Shown here in pieces: positions 1 through 6,463 of a DNA stretch of 8,603 nucleotides (positions are counted from its first letter, which is position 1; each line of letters opens with the position of its first letter). The notes beneath the pieces were generated by a model, which was given only the letters and a program-made list of their open reading frames with translations, was not told the DNA's origin and ran no database searches. The stretch is from Caryophanales bacterium UBA7642. Lineage in GTDB: Bacteria; Bacillota_I; Bacilli_A; RFN20; CAG-288. A program made the position numbers and the translations under genes. The stretch lies in the NCBI GenBank assembly GCA_002483745.1, contig DLIM01000008.1:13358-21960 (forward strand), written 5' to 3'.

Positions 1-977
1 TCTTAGTGATGATCTTAAAGGACCATAAAGAAATTGAAAAGGCAGGAGACAAAAAAGAACATATTTATAAGAATCCTGATATCTATTTCTTAATTATCTC
101 TAGTATTGTTTCACTTGTCTTTATCTTTAAAGCTGATGTTTGGAAGTATGTACCTTCTATCTTCTATCAGTGTCAGTTTGCTTGGAGAGAATGGTCTTTA
201 TTTAATTTTTTTGTTGATTTCTTGATTATCTATTGCTTTAGTTATCTTAATCAAACTAAATTTAAGGGCACTAAATATGCTGTTGCTGCTCTATCAATGC
301 TCAATATTGTCTTCTTTAGTTTCAATCAGGCCTATATTGAGAAAAGAGTCAAATATGAATTAGATGGCGGATACGAATATTCTTTAGTCGATGAAGAATT
401 CACTAGCAATGTCAGACATGAAGGCGCAATGAATGAATACCTGCCTTTAGTTTTCTCTGATGAAACTTATACTTCTAAGTATTCTAATTCTTTATATAAA
501 TCTGTTAGATATGCTCTTGATACTCAGTCTAACTTTATTACTACCCTTGATAAATACAATAGCTCCACCTATTGCCCTAAAAGCTTAGAAGGCAAAGCTA
601 CTGTTAAGGCTACTGTCTTAAAGACACCGGAAGTAACTCTCTCTGCCTCTGTCAGTGAAGCCAATACTTTGATTCAAATACCGCAGTTCTATTATGATGG
701 TTATCAGGTAAAGCTTATTAATCAGGATACTAATTCTTCTTCAACTATGGATGCTATTGCTACCGATGGATTAGTTTCCTTTAAAGTTGCTGAGGCAGGA
801 AACTATACCGTCGAAGTCAAATATACTGGAACTAAAGCCTATCGTTTAGGAAAATATCTCTTTGTTGTCTCTCTTGTTGGCTTAATTGCGTTAGGGTCAA
901 CTGGACTAGCTCTTAGAAAGAAAGACGAAAAAGAGGACCATCCTGAAAACAGTCTGACTAAAAATTTGAAAGTTTAA
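1..977 (+). CDS. C-terminal part of a large YfhO/PTPS-related-type membrane protein (5' end outside window)
   Basis: The frame is open to the left edge: the codon before the GTG at 6 is TTA and no stop precedes it, so this is probably the end of a longer protein. About 323 residues are visible. Hydrophobic segments lie near residues 25-42, 64-80 and 89-107 (counting the GTG as 1). A polar, probably extracytoplasmic domain covers about 110-280, a last membrane helix about 284-303, and a charged tail ends the protein. QFAWR (57-61), NEYLPL (143-148), IPQFYYDGYQVKL (225-237) and VEVKYTGT (269-276) resemble the C-terminal part of YfhO-like / 6-pyruvoyl-tetrahydropterin-synthase-related membrane proteins, which are thought to act on cell-surface glycans. 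The substrate cannot be told. The family call is from remembered motifs and is moderate; that it is a membrane protein with a large external domain is firm. A strong terminator follows the TAA stop. Confidence 0.7.
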   Translation, partial: LVMILKDHKEIEKAGDKKEHIYKNPDIYFLIISSIVSLVFIFKADVWKYVPSIFYQCQFAWREWSLFNFFVDFLIIYCFSYLNQTKFKGTKYAVAALSMLNIVFFSFNQAYIEKRVKYELDGGYEYSLVDEEFTSNVRHEGAMNEYLPLVFSDETYTSKYSNSLYKSVRYALDTQSNFITTLDKYNSSTYCPKSLEGKATVKATVLKTPEVTLSASVSEANTLIQIPQFYYDGYQVKLINQDTNSSSTMDAIATDGLVSFKVAEAGNYTVEVKYTGTKAYRLGKYLFVVSLVGLIALGSTGLALRKKDEKEDHPENSLTKNLKV

Positions 978-983
978 TCCTTT

Positions 984-1023
984 GGCCTAGAAAGTGGGGT
1001 ATTGCTTTCTAGGCCTTCTTTTT
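984..1023 (+). terminator. Strong rho-independent terminator
   Basis: A perfect 11-bp stem (GGCCTAGAAAG at 984-994 pairs with CTTTCTAGGCC at 1005-1015) encloses a 10-base loop and is followed by TTCTTTTT. It starts seven bases after the stop of the membrane-protein gene and separates it from the regulator/ABC operon. Confidence 0.93.
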
Positions 1024-1030
1024 GTATGAT
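1002..1030 (+). promoter_or_regulatory. Candidate promoter of the AbrB-ABC-GNAT operon
   Basis: TTGCTT (1002-1007) and TATGAT (1025-1030) are 17 bases apart, giving a fair sigma-A-type -35 and a good -10 (one mismatch to TATAAT). Transcription would begin near 1037, about 37 bases before the regulator's start codon. The -35 falls inside the descending arm of the upstream terminator. An alternative pair, TTGTAT (1022-1027) with TATGAA (1044-1049), is weaker. Judged by eye only. Confidence 0.4.
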
Positions 1031-1058
1031 TAAGTATGAAAAGTATGAAAGGTTATAC
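1024..1058 (+). repeat. Three GTATGA repeats ending in a GTAT...ATAC inverted repeat; possible operator
   Basis: GTATGA occurs at 1024-1029, 1034-1039 and 1043-1048, spaced 10 and 9 bases, close to one helical turn. The last copy also begins an inverted repeat, GTAT (1043-1046) with ATAC (1055-1058). The array spans the candidate -10 and transcription start and ends just before the ribosome binding site of a DNA-binding protein gene. Autoregulatory binding by that protein is a reasonable inference, but A+T-rich leaders can produce such repeats by chance. Confidence 0.35.
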
Positions 1059-1064
1059 AAAGGA
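1059..1064 (+). promoter_or_regulatory. Ribosome binding site deciding the AbrB-type start
   Basis: AAAGGA lies nine bases before the ATG at 1074. The alternative in-frame ATG at 1143, just ahead of the folded domain, has only a poor AAGG nearby. The longer product is therefore preferred. Confidence 0.7.
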
Positions 1065-1073
1065 TAACAAGAT

Positions 1074-1316
1074 ATGTCGAATGAAGAACTAGATGAAAAC
1101 TCAGTTAAGGAACCGGAAGTCAAGACTCATAAGAACAAGGCCATGGCTTCTACAGTTGTAGGAAGTAAAGGCCAGATTGTCATTCCTAAAGTAATCAGAG
1201 AGATGTTTGATATCAACCCTGGTGATAGGGTGGTTGTTTTAGCCGATACTAAGAAAGGTATAGCAATAGTCAAAGAAGGCTTGTTGATTAATCTTGCTAC
1301 TAAAACTTTTAAATAA
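1074..1316 (+). CDS. SpoVT-AbrB / MazE-type DNA-binding regulator
   Basis: This is an 80-residue protein. Residues 1-23 are a charged, probably flexible tail. Residues 24-67 match the SpoVT-AbrB swapped-hairpin fold: V-V-G-S-K-G-Q-I-V-I-P (28-38), then IREMFDI and NPGDRVVV (48-55). Such proteins dimerise and bind A+T-rich operators, either as transition-state-type regulators or as antitoxins. No toxin gene is adjacent. The TAA stop overlaps the ATG of the ABC ATPase by one base (TAATG), so the protein is made in step with the transporter and most likely regulates this operon. GTATGA repeats just upstream are candidate binding sites. The domain call is firm; the regulated target is inferred from position. 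Confidence 0.88.
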   Translation: MSNEELDENSVKEPEVKTHKNKAMASTVVGSKGQIVIPKVIREMFDINPGDRVVVLADTKKGIAIVKEGLLINLATKTFK

Positions 1317-2188
1317 TGAATAGCAATGTTTTAGAAGTTACTAACCTAAATAAGAAATATCCTTCTTTTGAACTCAAGGATGTCTCCTTTTCCTTGAAAC
1401 AGGGAGAGATTATGGGATTTGTTGGAAGAAATGGAGCCGGTAAGACTACCACTATCAAGTCCATGTTCAATATTGTCCACCCCGATTCCGGAACAGTCCT
1501 TTTTAATGGTGTTCCTTTTCTTGATCATGAATTAGAGAACAAGCAGAAACTATCAATCCTTTTAGGAGGAATCGATTATTATCCTAAGACGAAACTGAAA
1601 ACTTTATCCAAGGTAACTAAGAGATTCTATAAGGATTGGGATGAAACTAAATATGCTTTGCTTTTGAAGAGATTCTCTCTTGATGAGAACAAGCGAGTAC
1701 AAGAACTCTCAGCTGGTATGAAGGTTAAGTATAGTTTAGCCATTGCTTTATCGCATCATGCTAATGTTTTAGTTCTTGACGAGCCCACTTCTGGTCTTGA
1801 TCCTATCTCTAGAGATGAGCTTTTAGAAATATTTGAGAAACTTGTCGATGAAGAAAAAGTCTCAATTCTTTTCTCGACTCACATCACTTCTGATTTAGAG
1901 AAATGTGCTGACACTATCACTTACATCCAGCAAGGGAAGATTATTGCCTCTAAAGGATTGAAAGACTTTAAAAATGATTATCTTTTCATTAAAGGAGAAG
2001 AAAGTGATACTTTCACTAAGATCAAAGATAAAGCCATCTCTTATCATTCTAGGCACAATGATATAGAGGCCTTGTTCAAGAAAGAAGACTATCCTTCAAA
2101 TGATACTTATACGCCCTATGTTCCTGATATTGACACGATTATGGTTTATCTAGAAAGGAAGAATGCCAATGAAGAACCTTCTATATAA
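1316..2188 (+). CDS. ABC transporter ATP-binding protein (ABC-2 exporter type)
   Basis: A 290-residue cytoplasmic ATPase that would drive the permease encoded next. Walker A is GRNGAGKT (37-44), the signature is LSAGM (131-135) instead of LSGGQ, Walker B is VLVLDEPTSGLDP (151-163) with catalytic E156, and the switch histidine is H189 in FSTHI. The usual Q-loop glutamine is not evident; the stretch around 81-90 reads ILLGGIDYYP. Residues after about 215 form a divergent tail, as in YtrB/EcsA-like single-domain ATPases of ABC-2 exporters. The start shares one base with the regulator's stop and has no clear binding site of its own, so translation is probably coupled. The 3' end overlaps the permease start. 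The exported substrate is unknown; drug, peptide or envelope stress export are typical for the group. Confidence 0.93.
   Translation: MNSNVLEVTNLNKKYPSFELKDVSFSLKQGEIMGFVGRNGAGKTTTIKSMFNIVHPDSGTVLFNGVPFLDHELENKQKLSILLGGIDYYPKTKLKTLSKVTKRFYKDWDETKYALLLKRFSLDENKRVQELSAGMKVKYSLAIALSHHANVLVLDEPTSGLDPISRDELLEIFEKLVDEEKVSILFSTHITSDLEKCADTITYIQQGKIIASKGLKDFKNDYLFIKGEESDTFTKIKDKAISYHSRHNDIEALFKKEDYPSNDTYTPYVPDIDTIMVYLERKNANEEPSI
2154..2161 (+). promoter_or_regulatory. Ribosome binding site deciding the permease start
   Basis: AAAGGAAG lies inside the end of the ATPase gene. It is only one base from the ATG at 2163 but seven bases from the ATG at 2169, so the second ATG (protein beginning MKNLLYKEF) is the better start. 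Confidence 0.65.
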
Positions 2189-2861
2189 AGAATTCATGTT
2201 AGCTATTCACCCGATGGTTTGGGTGTTTGCTTTATTCGGATTAATGATCTTTATTCCTAACTATCCTAATTCCGTTTTTGTTATCTATGTCATGATGTCT
2301 TTCATCTTCCTTTTCCAAGGAAGCCGGGAAAACAATGATACTTTCTATTCGGCTTTGCTTCCTATTAAGAAGAGAGATATCGTCAAAGCCAGATTCCTAT
2401 CAATTTTAGCTTTTGAGATGCTTTCTATCATTATGGCAGCTGTTGCTGGTATCTCAACTTACTTTATGGGCTATGGACCTATGGGTAAACAAATAGGCTC
2501 TCTCTCTAATGGCGGAGGTGTTGGAATACCTCCTACCTTAGCCTTCTTTGGCTTCGTCTTCTTAGCTTTTGCTATCTTTAACTCTGTTTTCCTTAATATG
2601 CATTATCATCAGAAATTCAGAATGCTGGTACCAATGATTCTTTCTTCAGTATTAGGTTATCTTCCTTTGATTCTTGCTGAAATCTTTGCTTCAATGCAAG
2701 GTACTCCTTTAGAAAGCATTTCTCACCAGTTGGATGTGGTTGCAAATGATACTTTAGTTTGCCAGCTTCTAATTTTCTTAGGAGGAATAGGAACTTATGT
2801 AGTGTCTTTCTTCTTAACTTACTTTAGCTGTGCTAAGAAATTTGAAAGGATTGATCTTTAA
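2169..2861 (+). CDS. ABC-2 type transporter permease
   Basis: About 230 residues from the ATG at 2169; an in-frame ATG at 2163 would add two residues but sits too close to the ribosome binding site. The start MKNLLYKEF is typical of ABC2_membrane_5-like permeases (family from memory), and the block NDTFYSALLPIKKRDIVKAR after the second helix is the cytoplasmic loop expected to contact the ATPase. Roughly six hydrophobic segments are visible. The gene starts 20 bases before the end of the ATPase gene, and its TAA shares a base with the ATG of the acetyltransferase gene. It should form a 2+2 exporter in the cytoplasmic membrane with the upstream ATPase. Substrate unknown. Confidence 0.88.
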   Translation: MKNLLYKEFMLAIHPMVWVFALFGLMIFIPNYPNSVFVIYVMMSFIFLFQGSRENNDTFYSALLPIKKRDIVKARFLSILAFEMLSIIMAAVAGISTYFMGYGPMGKQIGSLSNGGGVGIPPTLAFFGFVFLAFAIFNSVFLNMHYHQKFRMLVPMILSSVLGYLPLILAEIFASMQGTPLESISHQLDVVANDTLVCQLLIFLGGIGTYVVSFFLTYFSCAKKFERIDL

Positions 2862-3304
2862 TGAATAATGTCTCTTTTGAAGAATTAAATGAATCCAATA
2901 TGAAGGAAGCTGTTATTCTTTTTGCTGATTACTTTAATACTAATGAGAAAACCAATTGGACCTATGATGATGCCTATCGTAGAATCCATGAAGCTATTAC
3001 TAAAGAAGATTCTATTTCTTTGAAGATTCTAGTGGATAAGAAGTTAGTCGGAATTGAGATGGGCTATCTTGAACAGTATGAGGATGGCTTAGTTTTTGAT
3101 CTACATGAGATTCTCATCGCCAAAGATTATCAAAGAAAAGGCTATGGCAAGGCTCTGATTCTTGAAGCTATGAAGAGAGCCAAAGAAAAAGGTGCCTTCT
3201 TATGTCAATTGATTGCAATTAACGATAAAGGCCATGATGAGTTCTATGGCAGTATAGGGTTTGGAAACTGCTCTAATTTAATACTTAAGTCACGTCTTAT
3301 CTAA
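2861..3304 (+). CDS. GNAT-family N-acetyltransferase
   Basis: A 147-residue protein with the GNAT fold signature: acetyl-CoA-binding motif A at about 84-98 (IAKDYQRKGYGKA, with Q91-R-K-G-Y-G96) and motif B at about 125-134 (HDEFYGSIGF). GNAT enzymes move an acetyl group from acetyl-CoA to an amine; the acceptor cannot be told from sequence. GAAAGGA (2844-2850) lies 10 bases before the ATG, and the start overlaps the permease stop by one base, making this the last gene of the operon. Its linkage to an exporter suggests modification of a transported or toxic compound, but that is inference only. It ends 12 bases before the stop of the convergent SDR gene. Confidence 0.9.
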   Translation: MNNVSFEELNESNMKEAVILFADYFNTNEKTNWTYDDAYRRIHEAITKEDSISLKILVDKKLVGIEMGYLEQYEDGLVFDLHEILIAKDYQRKGYGKALILEAMKRAKEKGAFLCQLIAINDKGHDEFYGSIGFGNCSNLILKSRLI

Positions 3305-3318
3305 GACAACTAGTTTTT
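3294..3318 (+). terminator. Weak candidate terminator for the ABC-GNAT operon
   Basis: A five-pair stem, GTCTT (3294-3298) with AAGAC (3303-3307) and loop ATCT, spans the end of the acetyltransferase gene. It is followed by AACTAG and five Ts. The stem is short and separated from the T-run, so this is only a possible terminator, but it is the only one visible between the convergent genes. Confidence 0.25.
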
Positions 3319-4861
3319 ATTGCTTTTCTTTAGGTGGATAGATATCATCTTCCTCATCTTTGCTGTGGTCAGCATAATAAAGCTGAGCAAAGTAAGGTGA
3401 ATACTTAGCCATTCTCCCATTCTTCCAAGGCTTATTGAAACATTCAGGGCACCAGAATCCTCCGAAGAGAATGGAATATGGTGTGGCTTTAAAGGTATGG
3501 CCTTTATGGCATTGCCAGGTTAATTTAGTAAACATATCGCCTTTAACCATATCATCAGAAAGGCAGAAACCACCTCGGAATTTGGCAGCCTGTTTCATAT
3601 CTTTGATATCAAGCTGATCAAGAGGTTTAGTATCATCAAAACCATGCTCTAAAAGATATGGCTTAGCATATGCTTCATCTTTAAGTTTGTCATAATCAAT
3701 AAAGGAACCGGTGCTGTCTTTGTTCTCACAGAGAAGGGGATAGTAATCCCAGCTTTTTGGTATGGACTCATAGGCAGTATATCCGCCATAGTAGGCTTTT
3801 ACTTTGCCATCAATATGGTTATCGACCCAGTATTTAGGGGAATCATCATATTTAGTGAGCTTAGTAAAGAGAGTCTTCTTAAGCCAAGAAGGAGGTACTA
3901 ATTTACCAAGATGGAAATACCAATAGATTTTGGACATATTCTTCCAGTAATCATCGACTGTTTCAGTCTGATAGTGAAGATAGGAATTTAAGACCTCGGA
4001 ATCATAGAAGAAAGCGCCATGGAAGTTTCTTGTGGCAAACCAATTAGGATCCATGAAGACTTTAAGGTTTCTTCCTAAAAGAGAAAAGCCTCTGTTCATA
4101 GTCTCATAGCCTGTTAGACGGTTAGCTTTCCCTCCGCCAATGTTGTAGATTCTATTCCAGAAACCGGTATCTAATTGATGATTAAGATCATATTCGACTA
4201 GATGCTCAATCAAAAGACCTGAGTCACCATCAGTTACCCATTCATAAGGAGCGTTTAAGGGTGCCTGGTAAAGCAAGCCATCAGAAAGATTGTTATTGAA
4301 AAGATAGCGATGGGCAATAGCTGTCTGTCTTAAAGAGACAAAATGGGGAAGACCAGCCTCTAAGACATAACGTTCAGCTAAGATTTTGGTATAAGAGTAA
4401 TTATCGTAATCTGATGATATTAAAGGATCACCGACTCTTGCCCACAGGTGTTTCTCATTACGGTTTCCGTATTCAGCAACTGATCCGATATTAACAAAGT
4501 AAATATTATCTCGATCAGGAGAAGTCCTGATAGCATCAACGATGTTTTTGGTACCTAGATAGTTAGCGCCATAGGCGCCTTTTTCATTATGCTCAGTTTT
4601 AGGAGGAATCATGCCAGAAGCATGAACAACATATCTAGCGCCTTGAATCAGTTTCTGGCAGTCAGTCTCAGAGTTAGTGTTTCCATACAGAACTTCAATC
4701 CTATCAGGATTGTTTTTAATCATGGATTTAACTAGAGGCTTTAGTTTATCCACCTCTATCAGAAGAATTCTAATTTTGAGATCAGAGTCATTTAAAAGAT
4801 GGGCCAGTATTTCACTGCCAAAAGCGCCATTAGCACCAGTCAAAGCAACGAGTGTTTTCAA
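3317..4861 (-). CDS. Extended SDR (NAD-dependent epimerase/dehydratase-like) with C-terminal zinc-binding domain
   Basis: A 514-residue protein. Residues 1 to about 320 are an extended short-chain dehydrogenase/reductase: TGANGAFG holds the dinucleotide-binding G9-x2-G12-x2-G15, S127 lies in IGSVAEYG, and Y155-x3-K159 (YSYTK) is the catalytic pair. Members act as sugar-nucleotide epimerases, dehydratases or reductases; the substrate is unknown. About 190 further residues follow, beyond the usual 300-350. The last part has RGGFCLS (429-435), then C451/H455 (CHKGH) and C471/C474 (WCPEC), which resembles the zinc-ribbon/treble-clef repeat described as DUF4379-like. The start codon is TTG with AGGAG six bases upstream; the first internal Met is residue 47, within the nucleotide-binding domain. 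It lies 72 bases downstream of glpK on the same strand without a visible terminator between them, so read-through is possible. Confidence 0.88.
   Translation of the reverse strand: MKTLVALTGANGAFGSEILAHLLNDSDLKIRILLIEVDKLKPLVKSMIKNNPDRIEVLYGNTNSETDCQKLIQGARYVVHASGMIPPKTEHNEKGAYGANYLGTKNIVDAIRTSPDRDNIYFVNIGSVAEYGNRNEKHLWARVGDPLISSDYDNYSYTKILAERYVLEAGLPHFVSLRQTAIAHRYLFNNNLSDGLLYQAPLNAPYEWVTDGDSGLLIEHLVEYDLNHQLDTGFWNRIYNIGGGKANRLTGYETMNRGFSLLGRNLKVFMDPNWFATRNFHGAFFYDSEVLNSYLHYQTETVDDYWKNMSKIYWYFHLGKLVPPSWLKKTLFTKLTKYDDSPKYWVDNHIDGKVKAYYGGYTAYESIPKSWDYYPLLCENKDSTGSFIDYDKLKDEAYAKPYLLEHGFDDTKPLDQLDIKDMKQAAKFRGGFCLSDDMVKGDMFTKLTWQCHKGHTFKATPYSILFGGFWCPECFNKPWKNGRMAKYSPYFAQLYYADHSKDEEDDIYPPKEKQ
3437..3574 (-). 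other. Zinc-ribbon/treble-clef-like domain at the end of the SDR protein
   Basis: Codons 430-475 encode GGFCLS, a tryptophan-containing LTWQCHKGHTF, then GGFWCPEC. Likely metal ligands are C451, H455, C471 and C474, with C433 as a possible extra. The order GGxCLS ... LxWxCxxGHxF ... WCPxC matches a motif I recall from zinc-binding repeats, often near nucleases or in viral proteins. Metal binding is inferred, not shown. Confidence 0.65.
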
Positions 4862-4867
4862 TTTTTT

Positions 4868-4873
4868 CTCCTA
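4868..4873 (-). promoter_or_regulatory. Ribosome binding site supporting a TTG start
   Basis: On the minus strand TAGGAG is followed by six As and then TTG. It sets the start of the SDR gene at 4861, since no ATG or GTG lies in a position that would keep the nucleotide-binding motif intact. Confidence 0.75.
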
Positions 4874-4933
4874 AGCAATCAAGCTTAAGAATATTCTACT
4901 AGACTAAAGACATAACTGCACACTTTATACTGT

Positions 4934-6463
4934 TTAATTATCGTTATCGTTAGCCCAACCTTCACACATCTTGACCGCTTTATGCCATTTCTTCAGGTAA
5001 TACTGACGGTCTTGCTCAGACATTTGCGGACTGAAAGTATGATCATTTTCTTCTAAGGTTTTAATTTCCTTAGTTGATTTCCAGACACCGACAGCTAAGC
5101 CTGCTAAGAAGCAAACACCTAAAGCCGTTGATTCTTTGATTTTGCCTCTAATTGCTTTAACATTAGCAATATCAGACTGATACTGCATCAAAAAGTTGTT
5201 GTTAGAAGCACCGCCATCGACTTTGGTTGATTTGATCTTTAAGCCAGTATCGCTTTTCATAGCATTGATGACATCCGTGACCTGATAGGCGATACTTTCC
5301 AGTGCAGCTCTGATGATATGACTTCTATTAGTACCACGAGTGATACCAAAGATTGTGCCTCGAGCATACATATCCCAATATGGGGCACCAAGACCAGTAA
5401 AAGCCGGAACCATGTAGACACCACCATTGTCTTTGACTTTAGTGGCAAAGTATTCAGTATCAGAAGCATCTGAAATCAAACGCAATTCATCTCTGATCCA
5501 TTGAATTACGGCACCGCCGACAAACACTGATCCTTCAAGGATATAGTCCGGATGTCCCTTGGAGTCAGATGAAGCAGCTATAGAAGTTACTAATCCGTTT
5601 TTTGAAAGAACAGGTTTATTTCCGATATTCATCAAGAGGAAGCAACCAGTTCCATAGGTCGTCTTTACTTCGCCTTTTCTTAAACAGCAATGGCCAAAGA
5701 GAGCGGCCTGCTGGTCACCAGCCACACCGGCGATTGGAATTTCCGTATCAAAGATTGAGACATAGCCAAAGATTGAAGAGGAGGGTCTGACTTCCGGAAG
5801 CATATTCATAGGAATACCAAAGTAGTCACAGAGTTTCTTATCCCATTTCAAAGTCTTGATGTTGAATAGCATAGTTCTACTAGCATTAGTGTAATCAGTA
5901 GCAAAGACTTTGCCATTAGTCAGTTTCCACATCAGCCAGGTATCAACTGTTCCAAAGAGCAACTGACCTTTCTGGGCTTTTTCTCTAGCACCTTCAACAT
6001 TGTCTAATATCCACTTAATCTTAGTAGCTGAAAAGTAAGCATCGAGGACTAATCCAGTTGTATTGCGGACATAATTCTCCATACCATCTTTTCTAACCTG
6101 TTCGACAATTTTAGCAGTTCTACGGCATTGCCAGACGATAGCATTATAAATAGGCTTACCAGTAAATTTATCCCAAACAATAGTTGTTTCACGTTGGTTA
6201 GTAATACCAATAGCTTTGATATGATGAGGCTTAATACCGCATTGAGCAATAGCTTCAATCATGACAGAATACTGAGAAGAATAAATTTCCATCGGGTCAT
6301 GTTCAACCCAGCCAGGCTTGGGGAAGAACTGTTTGAATTCCTTTTGGACTACCTGAATGACATTACCAAAGTTATCAAAAATGACAGCTCTTGAAGAAGT
6401 CGTTCCTTGATCAAGGGAGATGATATAGCTTTTCCTTAAAGGAACAGTTTCCCCGTTAGCCAT
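4934..6463 (-). CDS. glpK: Glycerol kinase
   Basis: A 509-residue FGGY-family kinase that phosphorylates glycerol with ATP to sn-glycerol 3-phosphate in the cytoplasm. It aligns with E. coli GlpK over its full length (502 residues there). Visible motifs are DQGTTSSR (18-25), glycerol contacts R91-E92 in GITNQRETT and Y143 in DAYFSATK, catalytic base D250 in AGDQQAALFG, the GTGCF loop and DGGASNNNFLMQ. The regulatory loop before D250 (231-246, ending IFDTEIPIAG) has neither the histidine phosphorylated by HPr in enterococcal GlpK nor the Gly/Arg pair that binds fructose-1,6-bisphosphate in E. coli. The ATG overlaps the DUF1667 stop by eight bases (ATGGCTAA), with an AGGTAAG-like site upstream. 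It is the last gene of the flavoprotein operon; no glpF facilitator is in the window. Confidence 0.98.
   Translation of the reverse strand: MANGETVPLRKSYIISLDQGTTSSRAVIFDNFGNVIQVVQKEFKQFFPKPGWVEHDPMEIYSSQYSVMIEAIAQCGIKPHHIKAIGITNQRETTIVWDKFTGKPIYNAIVWQCRRTAKIVEQVRKDGMENYVRNTTGLVLDAYFSATKIKWILDNVEGAREKAQKGQLLFGTVDTWLMWKLTNGKVFATDYTNASRTMLFNIKTLKWDKKLCDYFGIPMNMLPEVRPSSSIFGYVSIFDTEIPIAGVAGDQQAALFGHCCLRKGEVKTTYGTGCFLLMNIGNKPVLSKNGLVTSIAASSDSKGHPDYILEGSVFVGGAVIQWIRDELRLISDASDTEYFATKVKDNGGVYMVPAFTGLGAPYWDMYARGTIFGITRGTNRSHIIRAALESIAYQVTDVINAMKSDTGLKIKSTKVDGGASNNNFLMQYQSDIANVKAIRGKIKESTALGVCFLAGLAVGVWKSTKEIKTLEENDHTFSPQMSEQDRQYYLKKWHKAVKMCEGWANDNDN

Noticed and set aside
1074..1316. A toxin-antitoxin pair, the SpoVT-AbrB protein being the antitoxin.
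   Set aside because: The next gene is a full ABC ATPase and no MazF, VapC or similar toxin is present within the operon.
3317..4861. A nuclease or phage gene fused to the SDR, suggested by the GGxCLS/WCPxC motif.
   Set aside because: No nuclease catalytic motif is visible and the neighbours are metabolic and transport genes, so only the zinc-binding domain is claimed.
4862..4933. A promoter or terminator in the gap between glpK and the SDR gene, around the palindrome AGAATATTCT (4888-4897).
   Set aside because: TAGAAT-like -10 candidates on the minus strand have no fitting -35, and the palindrome has no loop or T-run. Nothing beyond the ribosome binding site is supported.
6128..6394. An 88-codon rightward open frame inside glpK.
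   Set aside because: It lies wholly opposite a strongly conserved coding region, lacks a clear ribosome binding site, and its product has no recognisable domain.
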